Position numbers and translations under genes: made by a program
Notes under the pieces: model-generated
What the model saw: only the letters and a program-made list of their open reading frames with translations
The model's database searches: none
Told to the model about the DNA's origin: nothing
Shown: positions 13,566 to 40,760 of the stretch, piece after piece
How the letters are laid out: every line of letters begins with the position of its first letter
Numbering within the stretch: the first letter of the stretch is position 1
DNA from: Paralvinella palmiformis
Lineage: Eukaryota; Annelida; Polychaeta; Terebellida; Alvinellidae
DNA: 64,000 nucleotides
Assembly (NCBI GenBank): GCA_025642065.1
Contig: JAODUP010000043.1
Location: 620,001-684,000, forward strand
Reading direction: 5' to 3'

Positions 13566-16500
13566 TACACAATGATTCATACTGTAGTCTTTTAACAATA
13601 ATATGTTGTTTGTTTTATTTTTATAGGAAGTACTCAGCTTTGTTGTCAGATCACAAAGCAACAAAACAGGAATATAACAATCTCAGACTGAAGCTATCTG
13701 AATTACAGAGGGAATACGGGGAGTGTAAAGACCAACTGAACACAATGGACATTGAAATCAATAAACTGATTAACAAGTGTGAGGTAAGATAATTTCTTTG
13801 TTTGTTTGCTTTATTTTTTAAGGGATTGTATGATTTACATATTTATATGAATAACATATATTATTACCATTTTGGGCTAAGAAAGGTAGCTCTTGTGAGT
13901 GATATATGGGAAGTTTATATTGGTGGTAGATTATTTAATTTCAATTTTGGCTTGATGAAAATAATTTATTTATTTTTAAATTTCCTGGCTGTGAAGTTTC
14001 AACAGATTTGTCATTGTAGGTGTTTGGTTATCTGTAGAGATATAGTTATCATTACTACATTAATATACCTTAAACTATATATTTCAGTCTCTGAATCAAA
14101 TGAATGTGAAGTTGGAGGAAGATAACAGAGCACTGATGATGCAGCTACAGGCTTTGTTGACACAGAACCAAGAATTGTTATTGTCATCACTTCAAAGCAA
14201 AGATCATTTCCACAAAGAGCAGAAATCATACATGTATGGCCTGGCTATTTTATTTATATATAATGATTCCATTGTGTAATTCATAATCATTGTTTTAAAT
14301 ATTTTAATTAGTTGTGATCTAAACACATGTTTTTTCCTTCATTCAGTGAAAAAATGGCTGAGCTAAGACGACAGAAGGAAAAACTGGAAGAAAAAATAAT
14401 GGAACAATATAAACGATATGATCCAGTGAAGAAAAAGTAAGGCTTATTTCTGGATCAGTTCTCATGTCAGATAAAACAGAAAAGTCAATTAGTTAAAATT
14501 ATGTGACAGGATTATGTGTATATAGTTGTTTTATATCTGTTGTTTGATTAGATTTGTAAATAAGTGCATTGATCACTGATGAAACTTTCCCGGATGGAGG
14601 TAGTAAGTCACCCCACCCCCCACAGTCATGTCATTGATTGAAACAAATTCTGGATTTTTTTTAAATTCTGAGTTTCATCACTGATTGATTAATTAATTCA
14701 TTCAAAGCACTATAATGTGTTTATAGTCAAATACATTTCTGATGATGATAATAATAATATTTCTGCTTCTGGGTGTTCATGAGATTTAAACTTTCTCATA
14801 TCATTCACTATCATTCAGTTTTAAGTTGTTTATTACAGAAGCCGAGGGTTTGGAGCAAACTTCATGAAGAGAGCTAAACAGATGGTGTCTAGGGTATGTG
14901 CTGTGTGTGTGTGTGTGTGTGTGTGTGCACACGTGAGTGTTACAGACATGATTTTCTTGTTTCTTCTGTTTCTGTCTTAGCAATGTTTGAAATAAAATTT
15001 TGTACTTGAATATAATTTTACTGTATTTTTATCACAACATACTAGAAGTACTAATTATTGTATCTTACAGAATAAAAGCCGTGAACGGATTAAAACTCCA
15101 GGTGATAGTTCTTTTGCACATGATAGCGCCGAGAACTCATCATTAGGCTCTGGATCAATTAACGATAATGTGGAACAAGGAGACCGAAGCAGGTGTAAGT
15201 TATCACAAACTGGCTGTAGATAGTCTTTTAAAGTGTGTTACGTGTAGTCCACTTAGTGTTTACCCAAGCCACCCTCTTAATATTTAGCATAGTTCTTAGA
15301 TCAGACACAAAACCAAACCTGAGTTATACTTGTTATGATTCTGACTCCTTGCTTTTACATGAATCAGATTAGATGCACTTTGGTATTATGTAAATATTTT
15401 TGATGTCCATGCTGTGTTGTGTGTGTTGAGAATCCACACCATTAATTTTACAAAAACTAATTATGACAGTTGATTTATTGCTTACGACATTTTTCAATGC
15501 TTTCAGATGGAGCCAAATAATACGTTCCATGTAATATTTCCTGCCATTGTTGTTGTTGTTGTTACCTTACTTAATGTTTTGTCAGATAAACTATTCCTTA
15601 ATTTCATATATCATCCATCCATATTTGGCATTTGGACATGGGAAACTAATGACCAATATTTTAAATATTATTCAGTATTCCAATGTAATCAAAAAATTTT
15701 ACTAATTGCAAAGAACTGTCTTTTTGTTTCACACAAATACTACAATTCTGTAATGTTTTGCTAATTTTGAATTAAGTTACATTGGTGGCAATTTGAAAAT
15801 TATAACAAATTTGTTTGTCCAAATTTTGACATTAAAGGAATAGTTCACTTTCATTTAAGATTTTCAGGATTAATACAAAAATACTCGCACAAACTATAAA
15901 TGATGTAAAAATATGAACACAACCACATATTAAATAATTTTGTTCAGAGTTCTGCTGAATCGACTGTAACTCGTTTGTGGGTGCCATCATTTTGAAGCCA
16001 GACACAGACTGGATGCTGCTGAGATCAGATGTCACTGAATAAAAGCTGTTTGTATTACCTTTTTAACAATGTAAACAGCGGTCAGCCAAACATATAATTT
16101 CAAAACAAAACTGTATATAAAAATATTACCGTATAGTTGGCCCAAACAACTTTGTGTGTTACTGAAATGGCTAAAGAAAATTATATAATGCAGTTCCTTA
16201 CAGAGATTGTTTTGTGTACTCTGTAACAAGAAACGTCAACCCAGCTGTCAGTTTATATAAATTCTGTAATCGTTGCACACACATATATAAGTCTGATGGT
16301 GAACTATTCCTTTAAGGTTATCCCAGATTGATATGATTATCCCTAAGATATTTTATGGAGAAACACTTGTTTATTCAAGTTTAGATCAATTTTACATTAA
16401 GACATTTTTTTGTGTTTGTCTTAATCAAGATCAATCAGCAAACACTCTTAGTCTTTATATGCAAATTGAATATCCAGGGCTGAGAAAATACTTGATGATG

Positions 16501-19500
16501 GATAATACTGATTGGATACTTCCTCCATGTTTGTCCGTTTTCAACAAGTTAGATGTCATGTTGCTAACAGTTAATGTGGTGTACTAATTACCGACTTGTA
16601 CATATTGATTGTCGTCCACGTGTGTATCTGTTTGATTAGTTTGTCATCACTGACGGGTAGTTTTCTTCCAGCTAAGATTAGGCGTGGAAGGTTAAATCAT
16701 CGTCATCGTGGTGGATCTAACTTATTATCAAACCAGAATAAGGCCCTAGCTAAGTCGACTACTGCTCTGAATGTTGAGCCTGGTCCATCTCGAGTAGTTT
16801 GTGCACTACGAGGTATACATGTTGTAGTGCTTAATGTCTGTACGATGGACAGTTCTAGCATAGAGCTCACAGCTGATGTCTTAGTTAACATACAGTAGTA
16901 TAACATCTTAAGTGTATATGTGATTAATACCATCCTAACTAAATGTACTGAGAACTACTTTTTTATTGTGCATCTTTGAACCTGTCATGCATGAACTTTG
17001 GTTAAAGATGTGCTTTTTCTAATTTGTTTTGGTGATTTTGCCGTTTTTACTTTACATCCGTTTTATTACTTACCTGTGGTGTTCTGTGATCTAACTCGTG
17101 CCAAGATTTTGTTTCAGTAGATTTTGTCGGTTTCATATAACACATAATACATGAGTTGGAATTTGTTACTGTTAACATTTAGTAACATTATGTTATAGGG
17201 TTCTTTGTTTGCTGGTATGTGGTGTATGATTTTTTATTCTTTGATCTGTGGTTTTACTGATGTTATAGCAAAAAGTAATAAATCTTCTCTTTTTAATGGT
17301 GATGGCCTGGTTATATTAACAGATATATTGGAATTCTTATCAAACTAAATTTTTTAATGAACTAAAATAAGTTAGTCTATGTAAATTAGTCATTTTGTGC
17401 TTAAGAAAGGTGAAAAAAGGCATGTTTTTTGTTTCAGCTTTTTTGAAATTGTGTTTGTATCACATACTATTTTTATTCCATGCACTTTATTCTGATTAAT
17501 GTTTCATATTGGAGGGAATAAACCGTTAGCTACTAACGACTGTCCAATACAAAAAGTATCCATATTTAACTGATTGCCGTTTATTTCAGGTGCTAAATCT
17601 ACGGAGAATTTGTCAGTAGATATACAGAGAAGAAGTGATGGTGATTCTGTGTCATCATCAGGCGATCTTAGAAATGCAGAATGGTCTTCTAGACCAAGTA
17701 TGTATAACCTTTGTATTTTCTCTATCAAATCACATTTTTAGAATTTGTAATAATAAATAGAATTATACTTATTACCACCTATCACATCAGTTTTGTTTAT
17801 AATCTAATTATTATTTGGTGTTGGTGTCAGTATGTGGATTTAGTTTGTTTTATTCAAAATATTTATGTCTTTATATTACAATATGTTAGTTGTATTATAT
17901 ATCTCGTGGGTAATTCAACCAAATGTGATCACAGAGATATGTGTGATTGTTAGTTTGTGTGTTATCTGATATTTGTCTATTATTATCAGTATTTGTAATT
18001 ATAGGTAGGAGAAGGAATCTGATGACTAGTAATTCATCATCTAGCCTCAAAGGATCTACAGGTAAGATAAATGTCATGATATTGGTACTAGCTAAGGTCT
18101 TTTAAAGGAAATATTAACTCTCAGAAAATATAAATAAAAGGTGTATGGTTCATAAAAGTAACCCCAAATCTGACAATATATTTACAATCTATACACAACA
18201 TCATAAATACAATGAAATATTTCAAATTACTGGAGGGTAGCTATTTTGGCTTTCTTGAATGTTAGAATGTATGGTAGAAAGAAGACAAGTCACTCGCTCT
18301 GATATCAATGAGAACAAAGAACATGTAGCCATCTCCACCCAGTGCAAGTCGGGTGACGGATGCTCTGGCTTAGCCATCCTCATGATATTATCTGCCTCAG
18401 CACTCGACCTACTATAGAAACTACTAACTGACACAGTCGTCAGTTCATTTACATAACTTTGACAACTCGATAGATGCCAGGTGGTATAAAAATGCAAAAA
18501 GATCTTCATCAAGAATTTCACTATTAATTTTGGTTTTCTTTAGTCATTTCAGTAACATTTTATGCTGTTTGGACCAAATGTATGGTAATATTGGGAAATA
18601 CGTTTTGTTCCAAAATGATTCTTGTCTGATGCATGTGTACATTGTTATAACTAGGTAATACAAACAGCTTGTGTACAATGGTATTAACTCTCAGGAGCTT
18701 CTAGTCTCTTGCTAATTTCAAAATGGCAGCACCCACAGACGAGTTATAATCTATTAACCAGCGCTATGAACTGGATTTTTAATATGTAATTGAATATGTT
18801 CATATTTTCATGTCATTTATAATAGTCTTGAAAAGGTATATATCTCAAAAGAAAGTGCACAGATATTATTAACAAATGTTCATCACCCTCAGCATTATCT
18901 GCATTTATGCTGAAGTAAACTAAAGCTAATTCTGTCCAGAGGAGTTACTGAAACTTTGATTACTGTAGTTGTAAAATTAAAATGATCCGTCATTGGTTCT
19001 GTGTAATGAATTTGGTAGTGCAGTAATCCGTTAGTTACCTAGTGATTTATTCATATGATGAGCAGGGTGCAGGCAGCCTGGCAGTATTAGTAGTGAAGAT
19101 ACAAGGAGTTCAGTAGGACAACACAGTGATCCACCGAACACGCCAAAAACATCTACTAGAGATATGGCCTCGGGTTATGAGAATGGTGGGGATGATGATG
19201 ATGAAGAGGATGATGATGGCCTCATCACACTTTCAGAATTCCTGAATGAAGTGAATAAATCACCTAAGAGCAGGGTTAGTTAACCATTATTGTTTTGCAT
19301 TAGTTGGGAGATTTATCCCATGTTATTTTCGTAATTTCTGGAGATAACAATTTTTTATCTGAATAATCCATGGTCTGATATCATTAATACTATTTTATTT
19401 ATATTTAGTCACATCTTTCTAATGTGTTTACATTTTAGGTAACTGATGTTTTATTTCATATTAGTCAAATTTGTTGTCTGTCCAATTACAGAGGAAATAC

Positions 19501-21336
19501 ATTGAGAAACAGATTGATGATCAGCCAGAGAAGACAGTGACCAAGGAGACGAGTATCTTGAGTCCTGAGCTTGGTGCTCGCAGTGCTCTGATTGAAGATG
19601 ATACAAAACCTTCGGCATCAAAACTGAAATCACGTATCTGGAAGTCAGAGGCGAACATCTCACAGTTATCTCGGATCAATTCTGCTGGCAGTGCCTTCAC
19701 TACGTATGATCGGCGCCATCATCTGCAGCCTCAGTTTAGTATGGTTGCCCTGTCGACATCACCCGACAAAGCTGATCAAGTCACCTCCACACCTGTGGCA
19801 GCATCATATAGATCAAACAATGTGTACAGTGTCAGAAATGGTGCTGAAATAAACATAATAGCCAAATCACAATCAACGGTACCGGATGGCTCCTTTTCTC
19901 ACGAAAGAAGCCAAAATTCGGAAGGCAGCTATTACTCAGAGCATGACAGATCTTACGCATCAACAGACAGACAGTGTACACAGTCTGCTGAGCGTACAGA
20001 AGACCAGTCTTCCACCACTCCTGTACAAAGACTGTTATACACAAACAGCGCCAAATCCCATTCATATGGCGAGAGATACGGCAATGACAGTGGCCAGTAT
20101 ACAAATGGATCTTATGGTGGAGGTAGCAGAGAACAGAACAGGTCCAGTAACAACAGGAATATAAATAACGTGGTATATGGTCACCAGACGAATGGTGGTC
20201 AGGGCCAGATACGTCCCGTCTCTAGCCTAGGTATCCCATTACACCAGTCACCGCAACATCAGGATTATCATGGCAACAGGGACGTGGAAAGAAGCAGAAC
20301 GCCAAACATGACCCGTCAGAGTAGTGCCAGCAGCGTGGGCAGTGGTAACATAGGGGCCTATAACGCCATGACGAGACAGACATCATCGGGTGGTCTCACT
20401 CCACAGAGGCATGATGAACCCAGGATTCACGATCCCGCTGTGGTCAGTGGCCGATCTCTGGCTCATCGCCAAGGCATTGGTCGTGAGGCATTGAACATGT
20501 CGAATCAGCAGGATAGTCCACACAATGTGTCTGGTGCCCATTATCAGAACAGTTTTTCCCCTTTGGATGCTTCATCCCAGTCCACCGAGAACAGCCCACA
20601 GTGGCAGTATTCTTCCCAGTACAAGCAGCCACATTATCAGGAAGGCCCACAGCACAGATTGGATAGTAGCCAAATTAACAGTTCGTACTCCAGGGATAAT
20701 ACCTCATTACATCACTCCGGCAGCTCGCATAACAACAGTACTATCAGCATTGGTCAGAACAACAATAATAAATACAATCACTCTGACCAGTCATATATTC
20801 CAGGGTCGGGTCACAGGTCATTACCACGGCCACCGATGAACGAAGCCGGATCTGGGTACCCACCACCGATGAGACCACAACATGGTAACCTAGAACAAAA
20901 TGCCGATCTCTCGGGATCGTATAATCCAGGAAACGTCCGCAGTCTGGTGCAGAACTACCAAAAGACGCAGCAGACCCTGTCCAGCCAGACGGACTTGGAT
21001 GACAATAGACATGGGCCTGTGCCACCACCACGTCGAACGCGTCCTATGTCTGCTGGGCCAATCCAGTCTGGCTGCGGTTCAGCTTTTAGTGTGCCCCCAA
21101 GTTTGGCCACTGCAGGCATAGAGAATCGTGCTTCAACGCCGGCTGCTCAGGATACGGCATCCCGACCTCATTCCGCGCATCCTAACAGTGGAGGGCGCAG
21201 TTTGCCACAGCCACCTACTGACAGACAAGCTTCAGCAGCCGTCAATGGTCCCTCTGGTGCTACAGTGTCGAGGGCACAGACTGGTCCAGGTGGAAAGACG
21301 AAGAGTCACATCTGGTACGAATATGGATGTGTTTAG
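4143..21336 (+). CDS. CCDC88: CCDC88 family protein (Daple/Girdin-like), 5' partial
   Basis: Large coiled-coil scaffold that in animals links Dishevelled/Wnt or receptor signalling to trimeric G proteins, actin and cell polarity. I assembled 24 exons with GT-AG borders and matching phase: 4143-4265, 4874-5094, 5590-5671, 5800-5871, 6028-6114, 6531-6677, 6835-6973, 7161-7369, 7799-8977, 10045-10172, 10338-10427, 10629-10760, 11282-11363, 12814-13427, 13627-13783, 14088-14233, 14347-14436, 14839-14893, 15071-15194, 16672-16812, 17590-17697, 18005-18061, 19066-19274, 19492-21336. They sum to 6237 nt, 2078 aa plus stop. The first exon matches the end of the HOOK-domain linker; the HOOK exons must lie upstream of the window. 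Residues of about 95-1230 are continuous heptad coiled coil with the family motifs LSVELAETKAKLRRLRQEL and LRRQKEKLEEKI. The tail carries STENL, a GBA motif and a terminal GCV. Vertebrate Daple is about 2000 aa, so the full protein here is somewhat longer. Identity is secure; the exact borders of the weakly spliced 19066 exon and the optional 16672 exon are less sure. Confidence 0.93.
5901..5970. repeat. (CA)n microsatellite in CCDC88 intron
   Basis: Long uninterrupted CA run in the intron between the 5800 and 6028 exons. It occupies about half of that short intron. Confidence 0.95.
6284..6338. repeat. (TA)n microsatellite in CCDC88 intron
   Basis: Alternating TA run of about 55 nt between the 6028 and 6531 exons. 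Similar shorter runs occur in other introns at 7061-7092 and 13505-13548 (the latter followed by CA). Confidence 0.95.
7799..8977 (+). CDS. CCDC88: CCDC88 main coiled-coil exon
   Basis: This is the largest coiled-coil exon, 393 codons with no stop and phase 0 at both ends. It is rich in Glu, Lys, Leu, Gln and Asn with repeated LEKEN/LExEN units, the same iteration seen in vertebrate Girdin and Daple. It ends with LTTLREV-like sequence that continues in the 10045 exon as DLVSEKLK, matching the order in the family. The upstream border is the AG at 7797-7798 and the donor is GTGTGT at 8978. Confidence 0.92.
9555..9680 (-). mobile_element. Possible LINE reverse-transcriptase C-terminal remnant
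   Basis: Read on the minus strand it gives NWYMRARNRDLWKQHAKAFI and then LQWTDHG followed by a stop, which resembles the degenerate C-terminal tail of LINE polymerases. The piece is short and lies in the CCDC88 intron before the 10045 exon. Family not determined. Confidence 0.35.
9723..9882. repeat. Long inverted repeat (hairpin/MITE-like)
   Basis: Arms 9723-9773 and 9832-9882 are reverse complements at 48 of 51 positions, separated by a 58-nt loop. The loop itself contains a smaller palindrome, TTACCTGAA-TAT-TTCAGGTAA, at about 9819-9839. It lies in the CCDC88 intron between the 7799 and 10045 exons and would fold into a strong hairpin in pre-mRNA. AT-rich with recurring AGGTAAT/ATTACCT, typical of a small non-autonomous element. 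Confidence 0.85.
12566..12612 (+). mobile_element. SINE family A tail remnant
   Basis: GGCCCATTTAGCGTATGTTG followed by TGCACAAAACTGGCCATAAAAC closely matches the 3' body of the SINE at 53308-53500. Only the tail is recognisable; no tRNA-like head is visible upstream. Confidence 0.55.
12814..13427 (+). CDS. CCDC88: CCDC88 distal coiled-coil exon
   Basis: A 614-nt exon (phase 0 in, phase 2 out) encoding the second long coiled-coil block. It shows the family's LQ-x-QN repeats (for example LQSQNASLISQNSTLQ) followed by an LxSxHDE / EHGSLKANYKSLKHAYEEL region. It joins the 13627 exon to give DRKYSALLSDHK. A short antisense reading frame over its start is a shadow of this exon. Confidence 0.92.
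15832..16315 (+). mobile_element. TTAA-flanked MITE, copy 1 (484 bp)
   Basis: Terminal inverted repeats are perfect over 17 bp: TTAAAGGAATAGTTCAC at 15832-15848 and its reverse complement at 16299-16315. Flanking TTAA on both sides fits a TTAA target duplication of the piggyBac type (inferred). There is no transposase. Two related same-orientation copies are at 25531 and 42921, and a degraded inverted copy is at about 18102-18862. It lies in a CCDC88 intron. Confidence 0.85.
16672..16812 (+). CDS. CCDC88: Candidate cassette exon of CCDC88
   Basis: A 141-nt open segment with a good acceptor (TTTTCTTCCAG) and a GTATAC donor, phase 1 at both ends, so skipping it keeps the frame. It encodes a basic, Ser/Asn-rich stretch beginning KIRRGRLNHRHRGG. 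It precedes the exon carrying STENL, which is a recognisable family motif. I do not recognise the inserted sequence itself. It is supported by phase and splice sites but could be optional or absent from most transcripts. Confidence 0.6.
18102..18862 (-). mobile_element. Degraded MITE of the TTAA family, inverted copy
   Basis: It begins TTTTAAAGGAAATATTAA. Further on it contains AAAATGGCAGCACCCACAGA, TATGTTCATATTTTCATGTC and GAAAGTGCAC, which are reverse complements of internal and terminal parts of the 15832 copy. The right terminus is diverged, so that end is approximate. It lies in the intron before the GBA exon. Confidence 0.55.
19066..19274 (+). CDS. CCDC88: CCDC88 exon with GBA (G-alpha binding and activating) motif
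   Basis: A 209-nt exon encoding a Ser/Thr-rich segment, then an acidic run of nine Asp/Glu residues (with Gly-Gly before it), then GLITLSEFLNEVNKSPKSR. Codons 19221-19244 read L-I-T-L-S-E-F-L, fitting the GBA consensus (hydrophobic, Thr/Ser, hydrophobic, any, Asp/Glu, Phe, hydrophobic) by which Girdin and Daple act as non-receptor exchange factors for G-alpha-i. The motif sits between the STENL segment and the PDZ-ligand tail, as in the vertebrate proteins. The acceptor at 19063-19065 has a weak pyrimidine tract, so the first codons are uncertain. Confidence 0.8.
19492..21336 (+). CDS. CCDC88: CCDC88 terminal exon with PDZ-binding GCV
   Basis: The last coding exon gives 614 residues of low-complexity tail rich in Ser, Gln, Asn, His, Gly and Pro, with polyproline patches (for example PVPPPRRTRP) that could bind SH3 or WW domains. 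It ends HIWYEYGCV followed by TAG at 21334-21336. The terminal Gly-Cys-Val is the PDZ ligand by which vertebrate Daple binds Dishevelled. Vertebrate Girdin lacks it. Several open frames overlapping this exon on either strand are shadows caused by its biased composition. Confidence 0.93.
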   Translation, partial: RKYIEKQIDDQPEKTVTKETSILSPELGARSALIEDDTKPSASKLKSRIWKSEANISQLSRINSAGSAFTTYDRRHHLQPQFSMVALSTSPDKADQVTSTPVAASYRSNNVYSVRNGAEINIIAKSQSTVPDGSFSHERSQNSEGSYYSEHDRSYASTDRQCTQSAERTEDQSSTTPVQRLLYTNSAKSHSYGERYGNDSGQYTNGSYGGGSREQNRSSNNRNINNVVYGHQTNGGQGQIRPVSSLGIPLHQSPQHQDYHGNRDVERSRTPNMTRQSSASSVGSGNIGAYNAMTRQTSSGGLTPQRHDEPRIHDPAVVSGRSLAHRQGIGREALNMSNQQDSPHNVSGAHYQNSFSPLDASSQSTENSPQWQYSSQYKQPHYQEGPQHRLDSSQINSSYSRDNTSLHHSGSSHNNSTISIGQNNNNKYNHSDQSYIPGSGHRSLPRPPMNEAGSGYPPPMRPQHGNLEQNADLSGSYNPGNVRSLVQNYQKTQQTLSSQTDLDDNRHGPVPPPRRTRPMSAGPIQSGCGSAFSVPPSLATAGIENRASTPAAQDTASRPHSAHPNSGGRSLPQPPTDRQASAAVNGPSGATVSRAQTGPGGKTKSHIWYEYGCV

Positions 21337-22290
21337 TTTAGATAATCCAGCTAATTATTGTGGAAAGACAGTAGCTGATGTAGATGTTATTGTCATTTAC
21401 CTTGACAAATTCTCACATTTGTTGAAGCCATGAACTGAAAATGCACATGCCATGGTGACCCCTGGCACTTTTGATGTGTTATTACAACATTATTATCAAT
21501 TTCAGGTTGGTAGGTCCTGTAACAAAGAACAAATAGGTATATTTTTTATGAAAGAATCAGCCCAAGTGCTTGGCATGCATCAAGTTTGAGCTCATATATT
21601 TTATGATGTTATCAGTTATTATGAAATTGTTACATTGTTATGTATATAATATTCCATTTAATATGATACTGACTGAATGACTAGTTTATTTATAGTCCTG
21701 TCGGTCACCACATTCACATTCCATGTTCTTGCGTAGTATTTACAACAAAGGATTTAGAAGCCAGTCATTAATAATTAGTGATCTCTCTGTACTCATTTCA
21801 TTTGGAACCTTTCACAGTGCTTTGTGCTATAACATGCTAAAATGAATCGGCGAGCAATAATAATTTCAGGGAATCTTATAAACACATTCAAACGTGAATG
21901 ACATCTGCAAGATCATTGAAGAATGTTAGCATGTGAAGGATGGTGGATAAATCCACTGCATTTTATATATTTAGCATTTTAGAAATGTTTTCATGTTCCA
22001 CAGTGAAGCACATAAACAGTGTTTTATTTTGTTAATGGCTTCTATTATTAGCCATGTACAAGTGTGTTTAAATTTCTGTCTATTTATGTATATATTTGTT
22101 TCTATGCTTGTGTATGTATGTATTTTATTTATATATATATATATATATATATAATGTTTCTGTACTTGCTTGTTGAATGATGCCAAGCTGTGGAGCGTTA
22201 CTTCCAGCTTGTCTTCCGACTTTATTGTGAAGAAGCGTTTGAATTTTAGTGGATGAGCCATGATCAAATAAATCATTTTGTACAATGATT
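21337..22290 (+). other. CCDC88: CCDC88 3' untranslated region
   Basis: Non-coding stretch after the CCDC88 stop. It contains a short (TA)n tract near 22134-22154 and an AATAAA at 22267-22272, the first strong candidate polyadenylation signal in a suitable place. The end point is inferred. Confidence 0.45.
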
Positions 22291-24651
22291 TTCTCTTCAT
22301 CCAATATCTTTCCAGCAAATTGCAGGATTATCTAAAAGGGCTGCCGTAATGCGATATTTTCCTAAACATTCCGAGTTGTACACCTATTCTACAAATCCAT
22401 ATTTTGATTCTCACACCAGGCACACAACTAGCACAGTTATTATTTGAATATTTCATTTATTTTTCGATATAATTTACAGACAAAAAGTAATAATATGGAG
22501 CCCTTCTTATAGTACACAATGACGGAGTACAATTGGTATCAACTAGCTTTTGAAAAACACTGAAAACCTGCCTGCTCTCATGAACCATTAACATAACAAA
22601 CTATCGAGTAAACTGACTAATCTGTCTAGCTGGTCATAATTAAATTTCTTCAGCCTGTTCTCTCGTGGAGTAGCACGACAGCCAAGCTAGCTAGGACTGC
22701 CTCTACGCCACAGTCATTTTAGGTTTTTAGGTAAGCATTCAATGAATCGTATACTCCCACCCTCCCACCCATAACCCCAAATTGAAAGATACAAAACAAC
22801 AGCTTACAGTGATCTGTATGACATAAAGGGAGCTACTGACTTTGAATAGTGTTTTATGTACAGTTACAGACACCATCCTACCTCCCAAAGATGGTGACGG
22901 TACAAGTTCTTGGATGGCCAAGACAGATTCATGTCGAACACACCTGAAACTCTTCATGGCAAAGCTGGTCAAAATGTTAGTAACAGAGGCTGAATCATCC
23001 ATTCTCAGTTTAAATTATATACACAACCACCAACCAGCCATGTGAATATTATTAAGTCAACGTAGACAAAAAAGGTAAACTACTTTATGATCTATTGGAC
23101 AACAAGAACCATAGTTATCAGCAACCCACAGAATTATTCTCACAAATGATATTATCAGCTCATTATCAGTGCTAAATGTGAAATTTGAATGAAAATATTT
23201 ATGCTACACATGACTTACGAAGTGACAGTGAATAACAATAAGAAAATATATCAAACGGAGAATACGCTGACATGAAAACCATCTCGGTGAAAACAAAAAC
23301 CTGTATGATAAAAGTTAAACTTGCCCACTTATATAAACGTCCAAACACACAGAAGCCCTCTTCAAACTGCTTGCATCTTTACGCAATGTGAACTACATGC
23401 ATGCAATGATCAAATCATGAAGATGTGCATCAGGGGTGGTGCACATTACAAAGTACATATACACAGGCAATGACAGGCCAACAAACTCCCAATCTCGTCA
23501 CTAACAAAACACAACACTACACAAATGTTACGCCACTGAGCCAGCACCCGGTCTGTAGACATTTCATGTTCTCTAGATTGCACACAAGGCACAGACCATA
23601 TCAGTCATAGTCTCACTTGCTACACATCACAACAAATGCATCACATTTTGGCTGGTATACCTCAGTAACCAGGTGCTGCTGTGTACTCAAAGGAATTAGT
23701 CTACAAGTTCACATCGGAACACAAATCCCACAACGAAGCAGCTGGAATGAAATATATGGGATCTATAGTACATTTTGCATCATCTCCAAGAACACTCAAA
23801 AGAAAACTAATTTTATGCACACATAAATAATTGTTGTACTTAAATTTCAGCCTGGCCCCAACATAACTCATAGATGGAGCCAGGTCATATCTTATTTCAC
23901 ATTTTTACGGTACCAAGCAGTCTGCTGGGAAGATAAAATGATCCTGCACCATCAGGATATTTACAATGAATTCAGTGAACTGTGAACAATGGCACTACCT
24001 TAGTTCTGGAGATCAAACAATGAATAACAATGACTTTTGCGTGGTAACTGATGATACAGTATACCGATTTTAGGATTTTACTATTTCACTCCTGATCTAT
24101 TTAGCCGTCATCATTGAAAATCTAACAAACCATATGAAGTAAAAATCTAACTGGCCAAAACTGCCTACAATATTAAACTAACTGTGAAAGACATCCTGAG
24201 TAGGATGTTGCGATGCATGAAAACCAACAGCATATTGGCAAACTGGATTTTAAACAAAACAAACATTAGAACCTTGTGCTGAATGAAAGATTATTGTTTC
24301 TTCCTTAAGAACCCTGAACCAATATCTAATCATGAAGAAAACAACACAAAAGCTACACAGACAAACAAGGAATGATGATAACTGTTGTAGTCAGATTTGT
24401 GGGCGGTGTTACGAAGCAATTCAGTGGCGACATCCCGAGCAGATGTCAAAAATTAATTTCCTAACAATGCATGTCATACTTTTAAAGCCAATGGTGGCTA
24501 ATTGAACATCTTCATGAAGTGATGAAAAACCGTTGTGTTGTGGATGAGCAGCACCACACTGATATGGTGCCCCACCCAAAATATGGATAGCTATTCGTCA
24601 ACATTAATTTCACATTCCACACAAACTGCAGGGAGTCACACGCAGATGTCA
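22291..24651 (-). other. RAB1A: Probable Rab1 3' untranslated region
   Basis: No coding signal. An AATAAA on the minus strand lies at 22456-22461 and would give a 3' UTR of about 2.2 kb, ending close to the CCDC88 3' end. Short open frames inside have no recognisable content. The real polyadenylation site is not determined and could be nearer. Confidence 0.35.
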
Positions 24652-40555
<15,904 letters not shown>

Positions 40556-40589
40556 AATGGACATTTCAATAACCAAATGTCTGTTATTC

Positions 40590-40760
40590 GCCTATTCGTT
40601 TTAGTAAAATTGCGAGGTAAAACAGTTTATAGAAACGCCCCAAAACTCCAACTTCGCAATACACTATTCCAATATGGCTTCCTTCTTTCATGAATCTATT
40701 CAGAGGGGGGAGGCCCAATTGGTGGATTGGTCAATGACGTAATGCTTCCGACGTGGCATC
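40590..40760 (-). promoter_or_regulatory. RAB1A: Probable Rab1 promoter
   Basis: It lies just upstream of the Rab1 start codon on the minus strand. It contains a CRE/ATF-like TGACGTAA (40735-40742), CCAAT boxes in both orientations (40715-40719 and 40726-40730 as ATTGG), and a YY1-like ATGGC near 40674. The first exon's transcription start is not determined. Confidence 0.45.

Noticed and set aside
15507..15764. Extra CCDC88 exon after 15194
   Set aside because: The open frame starts after a TTTCAG but has no fitting donor or family-like content, and its phase does not match. The 16672 and 17590 exons fit better.
19832..21121. Genes overlapping the last CCDC88 exon on either strand
   Set aside because: The frames are out of phase or antisense to a well-supported coding exon and have no domain content.
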